Shown: piece by piece, positions 9,992 to 23,900 of the stretch
Layout of the letters: every line of letters starts with the position of its first letter
Numbering within the stretch: the first letter of the stretch is position 1
Source: Asterella californica
Taxonomy: Eukaryota > Streptophyta > Marchantiopsida > Marchantiales > Aytoniaceae
Direction: 5' to 3'
Length of the DNA stretch: 64,000 bases
NCBI GenBank assembly: GCA_036924285.1
Contig: JAYKYS010000001.1
Coordinates: forward strand, 45,011,501-45,075,500
The notes under the pieces: model-generated
Databases searched by the model: none
What the model was told of the DNA's origin: nothing
What the model saw: the letters and a program-made list of their open reading frames with translations, nothing else
Translations under genes and position numbers: made by a program

Positions 9992-11483
9992 ATGATGAGA
10001 TATCTTCCAGATAATGACGATGATGAGCTTCTCCTCTATGCGGTAGAGTACGTAGAGGCAAGCGAGGCCGAAAAGAAGTCTTTGCTGGAGGTATTGCTTA
10101 TTCCGGACAGTCCTCCTGGGTTCTCTTTTTGGTGTAGCAAGCCGTCGATGATCGACTTTGACTATAATACAATGCAGCTAACTCGTCGCTACATATACCT
10201 CGAGCTGCAATACAGCAAGACTACTATAAACTTCTTGCTAATATTCGACTATGTGAAGATAACGAAAACGTGCTATTCGTGCCCTGTGCATATCCTGCCT
10301 ATTGCTAGTTTGGCTGGACCTTACCGGTTCTTTTCTTACTCCGAGACGGTCTTTTTCTTTACTTGCAAGACAGTCGTTTTCAGATGTTTAGCTACCCGGC
10401 CTTCTTTGTGCGCGAAGGTGATAGCAAGTCTTCTACTGTCAGCTGTGTGTACAAGCTTTCGGCACTCCCTTGTATATGTAGCGAGCTTGTTCTGTCCAGG
10501 TATCGATTTATGTGTGGTCATCATACCAACTTGGGTCGGGATTATGTCTCTTTGCAAGCAAGCCAGAGCGAAAGCTCCGACACTGGAGTTATCTATCACG
10601 GTATGCTGGACCGGGACTGATCTAGAGCTTTCTCTCTTCCCTTTACTTTCCACTTTTTTGCACAGGCAATGTCTCTCCAGAATATTCTCTGTATAGCGAG
10701 AGGATAGTTTGTTACACTTGCACTTTCAGGGGGTTATATCGATCCATGGCAAGTCTTGTCTAGAGGTGAAAAAGAAATTTCTCCAGGCGGTTGGATGGGA
10801 CCAGCAGCGTCCAGTTGGGACTGAGATATGTGTCAAACATCTTTCTAACAAAGGATTACACACCTTTGTTGACATGGTTGGCTACTGTCTAAGGACGAGA
10901 AGCTCGAACATCAGCACGTTGAGAGTATGCTCTCTGACGGTAAGGAGTTATTTATCCTCTTAAGAGTTACCGATACAAAGAATCGTGTTGAACTGACTTG
11001 TATGAATCTTTTACCCATGACACTCCAGTTTAACAGGTACAAGGCCTCCAACCCTCTCTCCAATACTCTGACCCGCTGTCTTCGTCAGATGTTAGTTTCA
11101 GGGAAGTATTATGCTTCACCTAGGTGGATTATGCAGACAGGTATACAGAAGAGGTGCTCTGATTCGCTTTGAAACTCTTTCATCAGGCCGGAGCAGGTGA
11201 CACCAGAAGACGTGAACAACATCTTTTTTTATATTGATAATCGCCGCTGTCCACATTGCAGTCAAAAGTACTTCGATGCACAGGAACCACCAGGAGAAGA
11301 GCAAGGAGCCGAGCATGAAGTTTGAAGCGACTTGGAGCGGACAGCAGACAGGAAGCAGCCAATTGCAGAGGAGACGGAACTGCAGGGCACTCTTCCAGAC
11401 TTCATAGCAGTTTCTGATGTGCTGCTGAGGGCCGGGCAGCCTATCGCAGCTACAGCCGTCCTATCGAAGTCGAATAGGTAGCA
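9992..11483 (+). pseudogene. HUH-endonuclease (Rep-like) relic, copy B, the most complete
   Basis: Plus-strand relic. The likely start is ATG at 9,992, followed by an acidic N-terminus (LPDNDDDELLLYAVEY). The reading then changes frame near 10,345 and enters an LYLQDSRFQMFSYPAFFVRE block (10,360-10,620), stops at 10,618-10,620, and continues one base over from about 10,600. The HUH motif LLHLHFQG is at 10,709-10,732 (His codons 10,715-10,717 and 10,721-10,723). The catalytic-type Tyr is at 10,883-10,885 in the sequence GYCLR. The C-terminal module has KELFILLRVTDTKNRVELT (about 10,940-11,005) and EQVTPEDVNNIFFY followed by RRCPHCSQKYF (about 11,190-11,275). There is no Walker A or other helicase motif. 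Family knowledge: H-hydrophobic-H plus a downstream Tyr defines HUH single-strand nucleases. Stops and frameshifts suggest it is dead unless some breaks are introns. Confidence 0.7.
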
Positions 11484-11725
11484 GATGTTTTTACAAATCA
11501 ATGTAATTTTTCCCTCTGTACACTACATGCACACCTCCGTAGTAGCCAGCAGACATCATTTCTGTTTATGCTATATGCTGTTTATATGTTTAGCAAGTAG
11601 TAGGCGATGTTATTTATCATCTCTGTACAGTACACGCACACCTCCGTGCAGTAAACCGTCGATACAGTTTTTCTTCTCTCTCTTTTCTGACCGTCTCGAA
11701 GGCAGTGTTATACTGGTGTGTGGGC

Positions 11726-11731
11726 AATAAA
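11726..11731 (+). promoter_or_regulatory. Candidate poly(A) signal AATAAA downstream of HUH copy B
   Basis: AATAAA lies 240 bases past the end of copy B. Between them are two diverged copies of a CTCTGTACA(C/G)TACA(T/C)GCACACCTCCG block (about 11,514 and 11,619). Confidence 0.35.
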
Positions 11732-12593
11732 ACTTTTGTACGGAAATGTCTTGGTTTTCTGGCTCTCTGGCTATGACGATCAAATATGTTTCTCTCTAGT
11801 CCACCGTGGTCAAGAAATGCCCGAGACTCAGACACGACCGACCCGATAGACCGAACTCATTGAGTAGTCGGAGCCAACTGTGAAATAATTACCCCCACCA
11901 ACTAATGAAGCGCACCAAATATATCAGAGGGTTACAAATAATTAATTAAACCCACTTTTATTTAAGCGAGAAGCCGGAGGCGCACCACCGGAAGGCTCAG
12001 CAAGTAAATAAAGAGCCCGTTAAATAAAGTAGCCTCCTCCATCGAAAGTTGACTGACTGAATAATATGCAGGTGCTTTCAGGTGCATGTGGAATATTTCT
12101 TAGAACGTAAGTGAATAAACATGCCCATACACAACATTGAGTATAGAACAACCCAAGAATATTACATTGACTTCATATAATGTATAAAATAACTTAGTGT
12201 TTGATGCGTTGAAAAGAAAACGATATCTTATGAAACTAATAAGCGATATCAGAGCGAGGACGACTAAAAGCCTTTTGTCTCTATTCGGTTCCAACCGGAA
12301 TGAGCATCCTTGACCGGCCGGTATGTATCAAACCACTTAAGTAAAATTTTATTTCCATTTTTCGACTGTAAGCAAGAGATAAATACAAGACTTCACAATC
12401 AAATCGAGCGATAACCGAATATGTAGGTGAAATTGTGTTTAAAGAACACGCAGAAGTATTAAGACATGGAAGAACTTAAGAATCAAACTTGTGATTAGAC
12501 TACATAGATTATATAATCTTGAAGTGAAAAAAACACACATATTAAACTAGAAGACAAAAAAACATCCATATCCAAAGTGTGTAGACAATTGAA

Positions 12594-12652
12594 CATCATT
12601 TAACTATAGAAGGTTAAATGATGTTCATTTAACCTTCTATAGTTAAATGATG
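12594..12652. repeat. Perfect 27-bp inverted repeat (hairpin)
   Basis: The arm 12,594-12,620 (CATCATTTAACTATAGAAGG...) is the exact reverse complement of 12,626-12,652, with a 5-base loop ATGTT. The perfect match argues for a recent origin or selection. It has the size of a small foldback element or a young hairpin RNA precursor. Confidence 0.95.
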
Positions 12653-15016
12653 TGTGTTCTAGCCATTTAAATCTTCTAAACAAAACCGGTTAGGAAAAAG
12701 CTTTCTTTAAACTGAATCACTTAAATCGTAAAAGATTCTTCTGAGTTCGAGCAATCCAGACTGGGTTTGCAGACCATATTTAATTCAAATCACGTAAACC
12801 TAAATCGAACCGCGATGGACCATATCAATATCAGACCATTCACATTGAAACCGTTAAAAACAGAACTGGTTAAAATCATTTGAACTCTAACTATAACAGA
12901 ACCATGACATTTGAACTGAAACCACTTTAAACCACGACTTGGCTATCCGGTTTGACTTGAAAGGAACCTAGGAACAAAACCACTTGAGCATTATCTAACA
13001 TTATAGCAGGAAATATATATAAAATATCATTAATAGCATTATATTATTAGAGCACGTAGAAAACATCCACTTATCGTTACCTAGAAGAAATGAACTTGGA
13101 TATATTTTTTATTCATTTTACTTCTTGCCACTTGTATCAAGTAAAAGGCGTGTGTGACAGAAAGACAGAAAAGGACAAACGTGAATGGAAGAGAGTAAAC
13201 TCAAGGTGCGGATAAGAACACTCCGCCGACAAGTTGGAAGACGGAAAAACAAGAATCTTTTATTAAAGGGCAAGCAGTAACATATTTTAAAATGTATTTT
13301 TTCTAACGTCATCGTTCTCCCCGTTCTTCCACGAAGCGCGGAGTTGTAGGAACTACCGCTATCGTTCATTTTCTTCACGTTGTCACCTGAGTGCCGTTCT
13401 TTCTTAATCATTCCGCTTTTGGTTTCCCGGCCGCACTTTTCATTGCGCTGGTGTTTTCGTTGCCATTCGTCGGTGTCACGGACATGGAGATTAAGAAAAA
13501 AAGAGAACCCATAAGCGCAGTGCGTCGGTATGACGCTGTTATAAACACTGACTTTGCTAAATGACAAATTCAAGCCCAGTAGTTTTAATTTATGGTATAA
13601 CTTCCAAGAGAAGAGTCAGGATATAAATTAAAGTGTATGCATATTTTTCTCTCTTCTAGACTTAGATATAAAAATACATATGAAAAGTCAAGTTTTAAAA
13701 CAAAAATGAATATATGTATATATATATATATATATCATTTATTGGAGATAAATTTTGCCAAATCAGCAAAATATAGGATAGTTGTGTATATTAGTGAGTG
13801 TAAAAGTTAAAATCTTCGGTCAATATTTTAATTTAGAAGAGAATGTAACGACTTCGGCCAAGAGATATTGGACATTTTTTGCAAGCATTTCTGGAAGTAC
13901 TAGTAGAAAAAAATCATAAACGTCTTTTATTGAATTCTTATCTAATTTAAATAAAAATTATGGTAAAAAAATCCAATTCAAATTATTAGAAAAAATATTG
14001 TATTAATTTATAAATACATCCATACGCGATCCACGGTTCAACAGAAAGCTGCTTTTCCATAAACTCTGGACTTTTTCCTTCTAGACGTTAGAGAATTTTA
14101 GATTCGAGCTTTGACACGCCCATCACAGTATCAGAAGCTACTACATATGTTCTTTTCCGTGCGCTTTTCTCCATGCACTTGACCCGGCCAAAGGAGTAAG
14201 CCAAGAATGTAGGTCCACATCGACCATGTTACAAGTTGATTCTGAATCACACACACACAACCCTGGCCTCCCGGTATTTACCCACGGAGGACAATCACTA
14301 ATCACGACTCACGAGCAAGGCACTACAATCTCGCAGGATTTGCATCTGGAAGAGGATATCATCAGTCCGGCTTTTAAGGATCCCCTCTATCCGCGAATGA
14401 ATGAGTGAGAGAGTGGCGGATTCATAGATTCACTGCCCAAGGCTCCGAAGTGTTCGTTCGTGCGTGCGTCCTTTATCTCCGTGGGGGCAGGCAAGGCAAA
14501 CTTTCATGCTCTATGGCCGGGGCCGCCGGGCTGGTTTGCCATACCAACAAGTTAACACTCCTTTTCGTTGAATGTGTCTCTCACTGAGCGGAACTAAACC
14601 CTGAAATTGTCGTGTATATACGTACTTCCTAGATTCACCTTCATGAGCTAATGATATCGATATGGTATCGGTCAACGAGAATGTGGCAAGCTTTTGGGCT
14701 TTACCGACACATAGGTTTTCTGGGACCTTTCAGACTATGGTGTACACAGTGTAGCCAAGGATGTTCGACGTAGTAATAAGCCAAGGATCCGCCAGAAGGA
14801 AATGCATGATTGGTTTAGCTGCCAGAAAACAACAGGAATTTGCTCGGATAAGAATCTGATATAAAAGGTGGTCATGTTTACCTTTTAGCATCCAATGTTT
14901 TTTAAGTTAGATGATGTCGGATAAAGAACGCAGACCTCTTACCTTGTGTAGTTGTGCATATATATATTATTCATGTTTCTGTCTTTTAGGTTTGCGTCAT
15001 AAACCAGGTTTGAGCA

Positions 15017-15060
15017 TGCATATTCACCTTTCTTTATTTTCAGGGAGGAGGTAAACAATT
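15017..15060. repeat. Hairpin of the GCATATTCACCTC family, copy 3
   Basis: TGCATATTCACCTTTC pairs imperfectly with GGAGGAGGTAAACA about 15 bases later. It is the same family as the hairpins at 2,761, 3,101 and 63,688. Confidence 0.4.
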
Positions 15061-17995
15061 GAGTCCAAAAACTTTAGTAATATATTAATATTTTCAAAAT
15101 TTATTGATTGGTATATTATACTTTAATGTTCGTGAAGCCTTAGTAAGTCCACAAGACTTATAGGTTTAATCCTTCTTCTTTGTTCTAAAGATGCAAAGTA
15201 TATTCTCTTGGTTTTCTTCCTTCGTTTATAGTGTGCATGTTGTTGGGTGTATTATGGTGCTCCCCTTGAAAGTTTCTTCCAGTAGTTCTGCATAGCAGAT
15301 GCTCTAAAAGCAATTTCTAAATATTTCTTTACTTGGTTAAGAAATAATCCCCTTTTTCTTATGCTTGTCTTCTTCCTTCCCTCCGGTTGAAAGCTCATGT
15401 TGCATGTATAATTTCCCATACGCTTCTGATATATATAACACAACTCTCCTGAAATACCTTTCTGCACTCTGCTCTTTTGCTTTCTTCCTTGCTCGGTGAA
15501 CTTTGGGTCACTGTCCTTTTAAGAAGACTTCAACAAATTCCTATATAAATTTTGTTAGGACTTATAAATATTTTGCAGTTTATTCTCCAAAGCATACACA
15601 ATCTTTTCAGCTTAATTTAAAGGGCGACAAGACGCATCGACTTCTCCAAAACGAACATAAAAAATGAAGTCATAACTTATCACACAAGAGGCATACAAGG
15701 CATACATTTCAAAGTGAAACAATTCGTTATGATATAAGTTATCAGAACCATTCACCGTTGTAAAGTCCTAAACAATGTATATTCAATCCAAAAGAACAAT
15801 GTATTATAAATTTATGCCTACAAGAGAAGACAAGGTATCCTAAGGGGTAAGAGCCAAACAAGAGAGACATCTTAAGTCCTCATCCGTTCTCATCAAACAT
15901 GTTTTCACAATGGATCACACGGTATGCAGTAAAAAAGATATGTAAAGTCGATAATATCAGTGTTGTAATAACTAATAAAGAGGCAGAAAACTTGCCGAAG
16001 AAGTTGCAAAACAAATCCATAAACGTAGTATGGACGAAGGAAGGAGATAATTAACGGACATATAATACACTTAAAGTGAAGATAATTTTCACCCGGGTAG
16101 TATTTGGAAGTATAAAAGGAAGTAAACGTTAAACACAGGTAGAGACTTTTTTATAAACGGGAGCAGTTTATCTAGCAAGTGGAAGATCCCTTAGCGGTTT
16201 TGTGCGGCAAGGAGTAGGTTTCCTCCTTACCTCAACTGGAATCTTACTACAGCCATCCTGGTTGAAGTAGGACTGTAGGAACTACAAACAGGCGTCGCGT
16301 CCGAAATTCACAGTGGGCACTGCGGTTGTAGTGAGGTACAGTAACTTGCAGGTGCGGTATTTTTCTAAGTGGCTCGTTTCTTTCCCTTCGGGGAAGCCCT
16401 TTCTTTTGTTGAGGTGTTCAGTGAACTTCCATCCAAGGATATATCCGTGTATGGCTGAAGCCCGAACTGCCACATGGCGAAGAGTTGCTGCTCTTCTTGA
16501 CCACCCGCTTGCGCGGGCGGGGGTCGTGGGAGGGAGAGAGGGAGCGGGGAGGTTCCCACTCAAACGTCTTTATTGACTTGGCTTTTGTTTGGAGTTCCGA
16601 GGCATCCATGCAGCCCTCCGTCCGTTGCTGCTCTGCATCCCTCTGGTATATATGACTTGGCCCGATGGTATCACTGCCTTCGGTCTATTTCTACGGCAAA
16701 GAGTACGTTGAGCTGGCACCGCGCAAAGCTGACTGTACCGCCCCAACAACTTCGCTCCCGCAGACGGTCAAACCCGGCTTTGTTTAATTGTTATGCGGGA
16801 CGTGACTGTCTCTTCTTCCCCGGATAGCCGAAAGTAAGGACTAATTAGAGCATTCAGATAACTGTTCATTTTCCATGCGCTTGGGGGAAAACACCTTGTA
16901 AGGGTGTCAATACGGCCCTGTAGCCTGAAAGAGGACGGTGGAAAATATCCCCAAACGTAAAAGTCACGCTGCAATGACCTCATTCGCTCGTCATACTACG
17001 GGAATTCCAGTTCACGTCCAATTTGCAGGTTCGCTCGGTCCCTCCGCTTCTGGCCGGAGCCGATCTGTATGTCCGGCCGGCCGGCAGGAACCTTTTATCT
17101 CTTTGCGTCCACACCTCCGGCACAGTCATTAAACAGCAAATACGGATCATTAGTCGGACTTGGTTTGTCATTATTGAGGCGCCGAACTGCAAGAATCTAC
17201 CCATGGAAGAGAGGACGGACGGATTTAGCAGCAGGAGCCAGTAGAAAGGTGCGGGACCTGGGCTGTTTGAGTCCTAGGCCGCCGCGTGGTTACCTGGGTT
17301 TAGGATCTGATTCAGGAAAATCACGTATTCTCCCGTGCGACGGTAGACAATGTGGTTGTCCTTTAACACGACGTCAACGAGTAGTAAATCTGCCGTCTGC
17401 CGCATTCGGCCCTCATCAGGCCTCGCAAACTCGTACTGTTTCCCACCGAAGGAGAGATGGACGTGGAACTGGAAGTAGACGACAGTCGAAGCTGGTGGCG
17501 GAGTCGGTCGTTTGCGCGTCAGGAAGATACGGAAGCCGTAAGTAGATTCGCAGGCAAGTAGAGAAAGAAGAGTTGTGCCAGTTTAGTAAAGAAAGGAAGG
17601 CAGCCAAGAGAAGACAGCGAGCCGTGAGTGCGTGCATGCGGGCGGCTACGAGCTCGTTCGTAGCGACGGACGGGAGAAATAGGAGGCATTGCAGTGTAGC
17701 GAAGGAGGAGGAGGCAAGAGCGGGTGGGGATGAATGGGAGTGAGGAAGGAAGGCAACCGGGTAAGTTCCTCCTTCCATTGTGGTATTCTTTTCCCTTTGG
17801 TGTTTAATCATACTCCCGCTCGACTTCGCGGCAGACAGATTGACAGATGTGTGTCTGCAGTCTGTGATTGATCCATCTTCTTCCTTTCCGTCCTTGTTAT
17901 CCCATCACACCATCGCAGTGGATGCTCTTTCTTTGCAGCACCACCAAAGCCCTTTTCCGCGCGGGTCCCACTCATTCACTTACAGACGAAATTGT

Positions 17996-20900
17996 ATGCA
18001 CAAGTCCGGGACTGGGGGCCGTGCAGGTGAGGAGTTTTTGCCGTAATTCCTCGAGGGCCTGCACTTTCTTCCTCCTCCTCCTTTGTTGTTTCTCTTATGC
18101 AGCTTTGAGAAGTAGAGTTCTGGCACCCATGCCTGCCTGATTTGAGAGCGAGTTGAAAGAGGAAGAGGATACCTAATATACAATCCGTCCTTCCGATTGT
18201 GAGTAGAGAAGGAGGGGGCCTGGGGGAGGGAGTTTGACGGAGGAAAGAAAGGAAGAAGGAAGGGAGGAAGAAGGAATCGGCGAGTAGGAGTGACTCGGTT
18301 CTTGCTACGAGTATCCAAGATTCATTGAAGAACGAGTATTTGAGTTTGGTCGACCATCGGAGTCCATCGAAAGGCCGGTGACAGGGCATCCGAATCGAGA
18401 AGGGGCGTTCGGGAGTCATATGTAGGCCATTACTCTGTGTTGTGTGTAATATGGATTGTCAGGTCCCATCATCATCATCATCATCAAACAACTAGCTTTG
18501 ATTCGATACAGTGATTCTCATGCTATGTACTCCGACACCGTCCTCATGTCCATAACCGTTCCCGAAGGTGGCAGACTGCAGTCTCGTTCCGATGGTTGAT
18601 AGAATGCCTGTTATGCCTCTTTGCTCCAGAGGGCCCTCGTTAGGCCTGCTCCGACAGTCTTCACCTCGTCCCCCGGCAATCATACGTTGGTATGGTGGAG
18701 TGAATTGAAGAAGTTAATGATTACCTCAACAGGAATTGGATTTGGGAGCCCGTTGGATCTGCAGAAACAGAATGTGAAATGGGGGAATTATGATGAGCAG
18801 GAGTTTGCATGTACCAAGTCTTCCTACCCTATACCCACGGATCAAGTGTCGCCAGATGGACAATATCATATGCGCTTGTCCCGAAAGTCGGATTGTTGGA
18901 TGGATTGTGGACCGACGACTGTTCTTGGCACCTGTTAGTTAAACCCTTGCTCTTCACTTGAACATAGTACAAACAGAGCATACTGGGGGTGCATCCCTAG
19001 ATTAGAACATAAGGGAGCGTTCCGTGCACGGACAATTTTGATGGAGGCGGGTTTGCAGATACTGAAGAGATGGACCATCAAGGCGCCTCATGCGGCAGCA
19101 GAGAGTATGAGAAATCTCTTGCGAGCAACTCTTTCAGTGCTTTTTTACGCAAAATTATGGTTTGCGCTATCTTTTTAGTATTTGCACCAGGCGGCAGTGG
19201 GGTATCCGCTGGTACTAGTGCTCGCAACTGATGCCATGAAGTGCTCTTTAGTCATTCATAGAGCAGCAGGATTTTCTGTCTTGAGATCCCTCTTCCAGCC
19301 TCTTTGTTACCCGGCATTGAAACTACGCGGTTGGGGACTCCTCGAATGTTAGCTGATTAATCGAGATTAGTTGAGTGTTTCCTGATGAGAAGTTTCAGAG
19401 GCATCAGTGGGAGATTACGGAATGCTACAATTTGCTCAATCTGCATTGCACTCGAATTTATCCGATGCTCCATATGAACCGGCGTTTGGGGTTCACTGGA
19501 TAGAGAAGGTCATAGCCAGCACATGCAGTTACTGTTTTCGGTGTCTGCAGTCTAGGTCGTTTAGTTTAGTAGTCGATGCCACACGATGGAGTAGCTAACT
19601 ATCCTCCGCAGAGACTTGGGTACCAGTCGTTCAAAACTCGAAGTTTCATTGCGAGTGACTTTGGTTTTGACGTAGAAATTATCAGCCACATACCTGTCTG
19701 TAATCGTCCCTAGTAACTTTTGTCGAGAGTGATACCGCAGCAGGCGAGATGCAGATGCGTTGTATGCTATAAAGTCTACATAGCCTCTGATGGTGTGTGT
19801 CGTGATGGAAGTTTCTTCTGTCCTTGAGCAGGGCCTCGTGATAAGCCAGATAAGAAACAAGAGACTCAACCGAGTCATGCCGATGTGGACATGGAGGGGA
19901 GCAAAAGCTCGGACGGAGGCGAAAATGGGAGCGAGGTAATAGATCTGCTAGTAATGGAAGTACAGAACAGTAGAAAATGTGGATGGGTGTTGTCAGTCCT
20001 TCGAGTTGTAAGGCTGCACACGGAGTTGACAAGTGATGGGACGGCTGCTGTCACGGAAACTTAGTGCACTCCTTCGTTGCTGAACCCGATGATATTTTTC
20101 TGCGCAGAGCCCACCGAGCCAATCTGATACTCCAAAGGAAACAGAGTCGCCCAGATTTCAAGCACTTTTGCGGATGACCGCCGGGCCAAGGAAGAAGAAG
20201 CTCGGAAATGACATCAAAAGCTACTCTCATGAATTGGATCCAAGGGGAGTTCGGTCACATGACTACTGGAGGTCGCACAGTTTCAGTGACTTGGAGGTTT
20301 GGTCTTTCCCTAACTTCTTAGTCCTTTTGGGGTTATACATGCTCATATGCGAAGGTACCGGTACGTGAAAGATCTTGCTCTAGGGTACAGTAGGTGTACA
20401 AAGGTTTCGCATTTTAGTAGTCGCAGAAACTCAGGCCGAAGGGGTCTGCTGCCCTAAGCATCTACTGAAACTAAGCCGCGGGAGGGGACGTAACTGCCGG
20501 CCAGTAACTGTGTTACCAAGAGTACCATGCATCCTTGTGTTTTAGTCCTATTTAGTCTGTTTTCGCGCACCAACCCATCTCACGCTACTGTGCCGCGGCT
20601 CTTCAGTGTCGAAAGTCGGAACGTATTTTGAACTAGTGCCTTCCTCGTCGTCCCACAACCTAGTGGTGGCCTTTTAGGAAGTTAGGTCCCTTATGCCTTG
20701 GTTCCAGGGTTTGTATCATGGACTCGAGTCGATGCTTACATGCATTTTCTACTGGATCGATCTTTCTTAAATATTGCCTTGCCTTGTCCAATCTCGCAAG
20801 TATAGTCATGACGGCGAGGACGAAAGGCCAACGAGGTCTCTCGTTCCAAACGTGTTTTTTGCGTGCCTTTAGAGAAATTCTTCAGTCTCTAAGGTGAGAT

Positions 20901-23900
20901 TGAATCAGGCCTTTGCACTGGCTGGGGTCTTTCCTCTTCGCAAGCTCCTTGTTGAGCTTTTGAAAGGAAGTTGATCCTGGTGTGCAAGATTCAACTCAGA
21001 ACTTCGAAGCATCACGTCTGTCGTGATCAACCGTCTAACGTACCTCTGAGCTAAGTTTGGTATACCCAGATCGCATCTTCCCTCTGGACAGACAGGGTTC
21101 ATTTACCTCACGCATTCTTGTGATCGTCTTTCGAATTCGGCAGCTGTTCCTGATTTTTGAGTTTGCAGTTAGCTGATACAGTTTTGAGTCTGCAGTTAGC
21201 TGATAGATGCTGTGATTCGTTTGTCCTCAGAAGTTTCTTGCGGCGTTGCGAGCAAGATTCAACTCTGCCAAGGAGGAAGTCAACAGTGAACTTGAGGTCT
21301 TCGCTGGGGATCTGGTCGAGATTCTGGAGAAACATGCTGGTCAGTCGCGTAAGTGGCGAGTACAGACAGAAGATTTACTGGTACTGGCACGTCAGTGTGC
21401 ACTAATGTCCCCACATGAATTTCGGAAGCACTGTGAGAAAGTTGTGCAGGATCTCGATGACAAGCGTCAAGTGCTACCCATGGGAATACTTAAGCAGCTC
21501 CACACTCGTATGCTGTTTATTCTCACTCGGTGCACACGTCTGTTACAATTTCAAAAGGCAAATGGCTTGGAAGAAGAGGTTCCCACCCATAAGTCACATC
21601 AGCTCACTAAGTTTTCTCAACCTCTGGGTCCATCTTTGGACAGGGCATGGTCTATAAGGAACAACGAGAAGAAGGACAAGAAAGGGAAAGGGAAAATCGC
21701 TGTTGCAGACTTACCACCGCTGAAGGAACCTTTGAAAGAGAAGCCGTCAAATTCGTCACCATCCCCTGTCGTAGATCCCAAGAAGACTTCAGGTAAAGTA
21801 CAGGATGAAGGGACGACTTCTAGTAGCACCAAAAATGGGAAGCCTAAACCATCTCTTGGCGGGATCAAGAGTAGTACTTTGCGACAGGAGAAGGTGATGT
21901 CCGAAGTTGATTCCCTGATCGCAGAACGTTTAGCATCATGGAAGAAATCATCCCGGGATAAGGCATCCACTGCCATTTCAGCTCGAACCGACAGTGAGGG
22001 CAAGGTCAAAAGTAGTAACGGACCCAGGAAGGAGTCTCAAGAACGGGACAGTGGAGCTTCCACCCCACAAGATATGTTGTCAAAACATTATGGACAGCAG
22101 AATACACCTTCGAGACAGCAATCCACTGGCACCCCGACCTCCCGAGTCGCATGGGGCTACTGGGGTGATCAGCCCACTGCAGTCGAAGATTTGTACATGG
22201 TGATCTGTAGAATATGTGAAGAGGAAGTCCCGACTTTGTCCTTGGAAGAACATTCGAGAGTCTGTGCATTTGTCGACAGGTGTGATCACAAGTCCCAGAG
22301 CATAGATGAGCGGCTTCGGAGGCTGGCTGAAACTCTGGAGAAAATGCTTGAGAGCTACACACCGAAATCCTACAATGTTACTTCCGGTGGAAGTCCTGAG
22401 CTAGGTAGGGCTTTTAGTGCATCTGCTGGAGATCTTTTTGAGGGCATTATCGATAAGGGCAGTCTAAACCGAAAAGGCTCTGAAGATATGCTGGAAGACC
22501 TACACGAGATCGATGCTGCCAGTATTGATGACCCAAAAGGGAGCTTCAGTGCCATCACCTGTAAAACTCGTTTTGGACCGAAGTGTGAGGTTGGGGTAGG
22601 TTCTTCCTCAGGAGGTAGCGTGACTCCTCGGTCACCAGTTGCCACTCCGAGGACTACCTCTCAGTTCGACCAGTGGTTGCCAGAACGAAGTAGTCTTATT
22701 GAGCCCGGCGACTATATACAGGTGTGTCTCTGGATATCTTAGCTTTTTCTTTTTGTTTGCAGTGTGTTTCGGATTCAGGGATTAGGCACCACTTCTTTCT
22801 ATCCTTTTAGGGGTTCGATTTGGGCAGTTTGTGCTACAGTTTCTTCATCACCTTTACTCTTGGTCCTTGATCAGATGCATGTCCACAAGAAATTCATCCG
22901 TTCGTACGAAGTGGCCCTGAATTTTAAAGTTTGTTGACAATAAATATCCTCGCTGATGTTCTGACAAACATGTATCTTGCAGAAGATTGGAGTTGTCAGT
23001 GTGTTATTTGCACCTGAGCAGTTTTTTCATCGCAAATTTGCTCCTGAGACTACCAAAATTCAGTGGCATTTGGTTTGGTGTTGGTGCCTTAATCTCCTGG
23101 TGCATGACTTCCTTGCAGATGTGCGAGCTGGCAGACATTGCTCATTGTATTGCGAACTCCAATCCATCGGATCATTACGCTCTGGAGTACTTAGTTTCCT
23201 GCATGCAGGATCTAACTGAAGTTCTTGAGCAGAATAAAGTTGTGGCATTGACAGTGGACACGTTTGGAAAGCGTATCGAAAAACTGCTGAGGTAGATGCT
23301 TCTAAATTACAGCCTATTTATGGTGTTCACAACAAGGCCCTTTGCTTGTCCATCTCCTTACTTGTTTCTCTATTAGTTGCCAAGGTGGGATGCATGAAAT
23401 CGTTGGTTGTTTTGTTTGCATTCCAGAACGTACAATTTTCGTAGCTTAGCTCATTTAGCGTCCCTTCGGGGACATCCGATAAATAAATTTGCTTACGTGA
23501 AGAGGCCCAGATCGTGAAGATGTAGTGCGGGGCCAGGGGAAGTCATACATCATTCTAGTATGTTATCGTGTCTCTTTGTCTCTCACTGCCACAGGCGTAT
23601 TTCCATTTTTGCCTAACCGAATCATTCGGAATACGTATAGGGAAAAATACAAGCTGGTGTGTGATATGGCTGAGCAATATAGTCTGGATACCTCGAGCAA
23701 TGTTCCTGACGATGATGTCTTCATCGAAGACGACGGATTCCCTAGTCGTCAGTCGACTCCAGTGCACCCTTCAGCTTACAAGGATCGAACAAGTATAAAT
23801 GATTTTGAAATAATAAAGCCAATTAGCCGCGGTGCCTTTGGGAGGGTTTTTCTTGCGAGGAAAAGGACTACCGGTGATCTCTTTGCTATTAAGGTGAGTG

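Larger units (their letters stand above)
11732..17995. other. AT-rich intergenic tract with decayed repeats; 5' region of the IRE-like gene at its right end
   Basis: No convincing gene. From 12,300 to 12,980 the sequence repeats AACCACTTAAA/AACCGGTT-like words, as in a decayed repeat. There is an AT dinucleotide run near 13,713-13,733 and a hairpin at 12,594-12,652. From about 16,250 the base composition rises to GC-rich, and 17,200-17,990 is consistent with promoter and 5' UTR of the kinase gene. Open frames in 16.3-17.5 kb exist on both strands and look like GC-rich chance frames. Confidence 0.5.

Noticed and set aside
13118..13573. 151-codon minus-strand frame
   Set aside because: No recognised motif, low-quality composition, AT-rich neighbourhood, no exon partners found.
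16282..17545. Several long frames on both strands, 16.3-17.5 kb
   Set aside because: GC-rich sequence near the kinase promoter gives open frames on both strands; none matches a family or joins in phase to the kinase exons.
17976..18419. 147- and 112-codon minus frames at the kinase 5' end
   Set aside because: They lie antisense to exon 1 and intron 1 of the kinase; Ser/Pro/Leu-rich text is expected opposite purine-rich UTR sequence.
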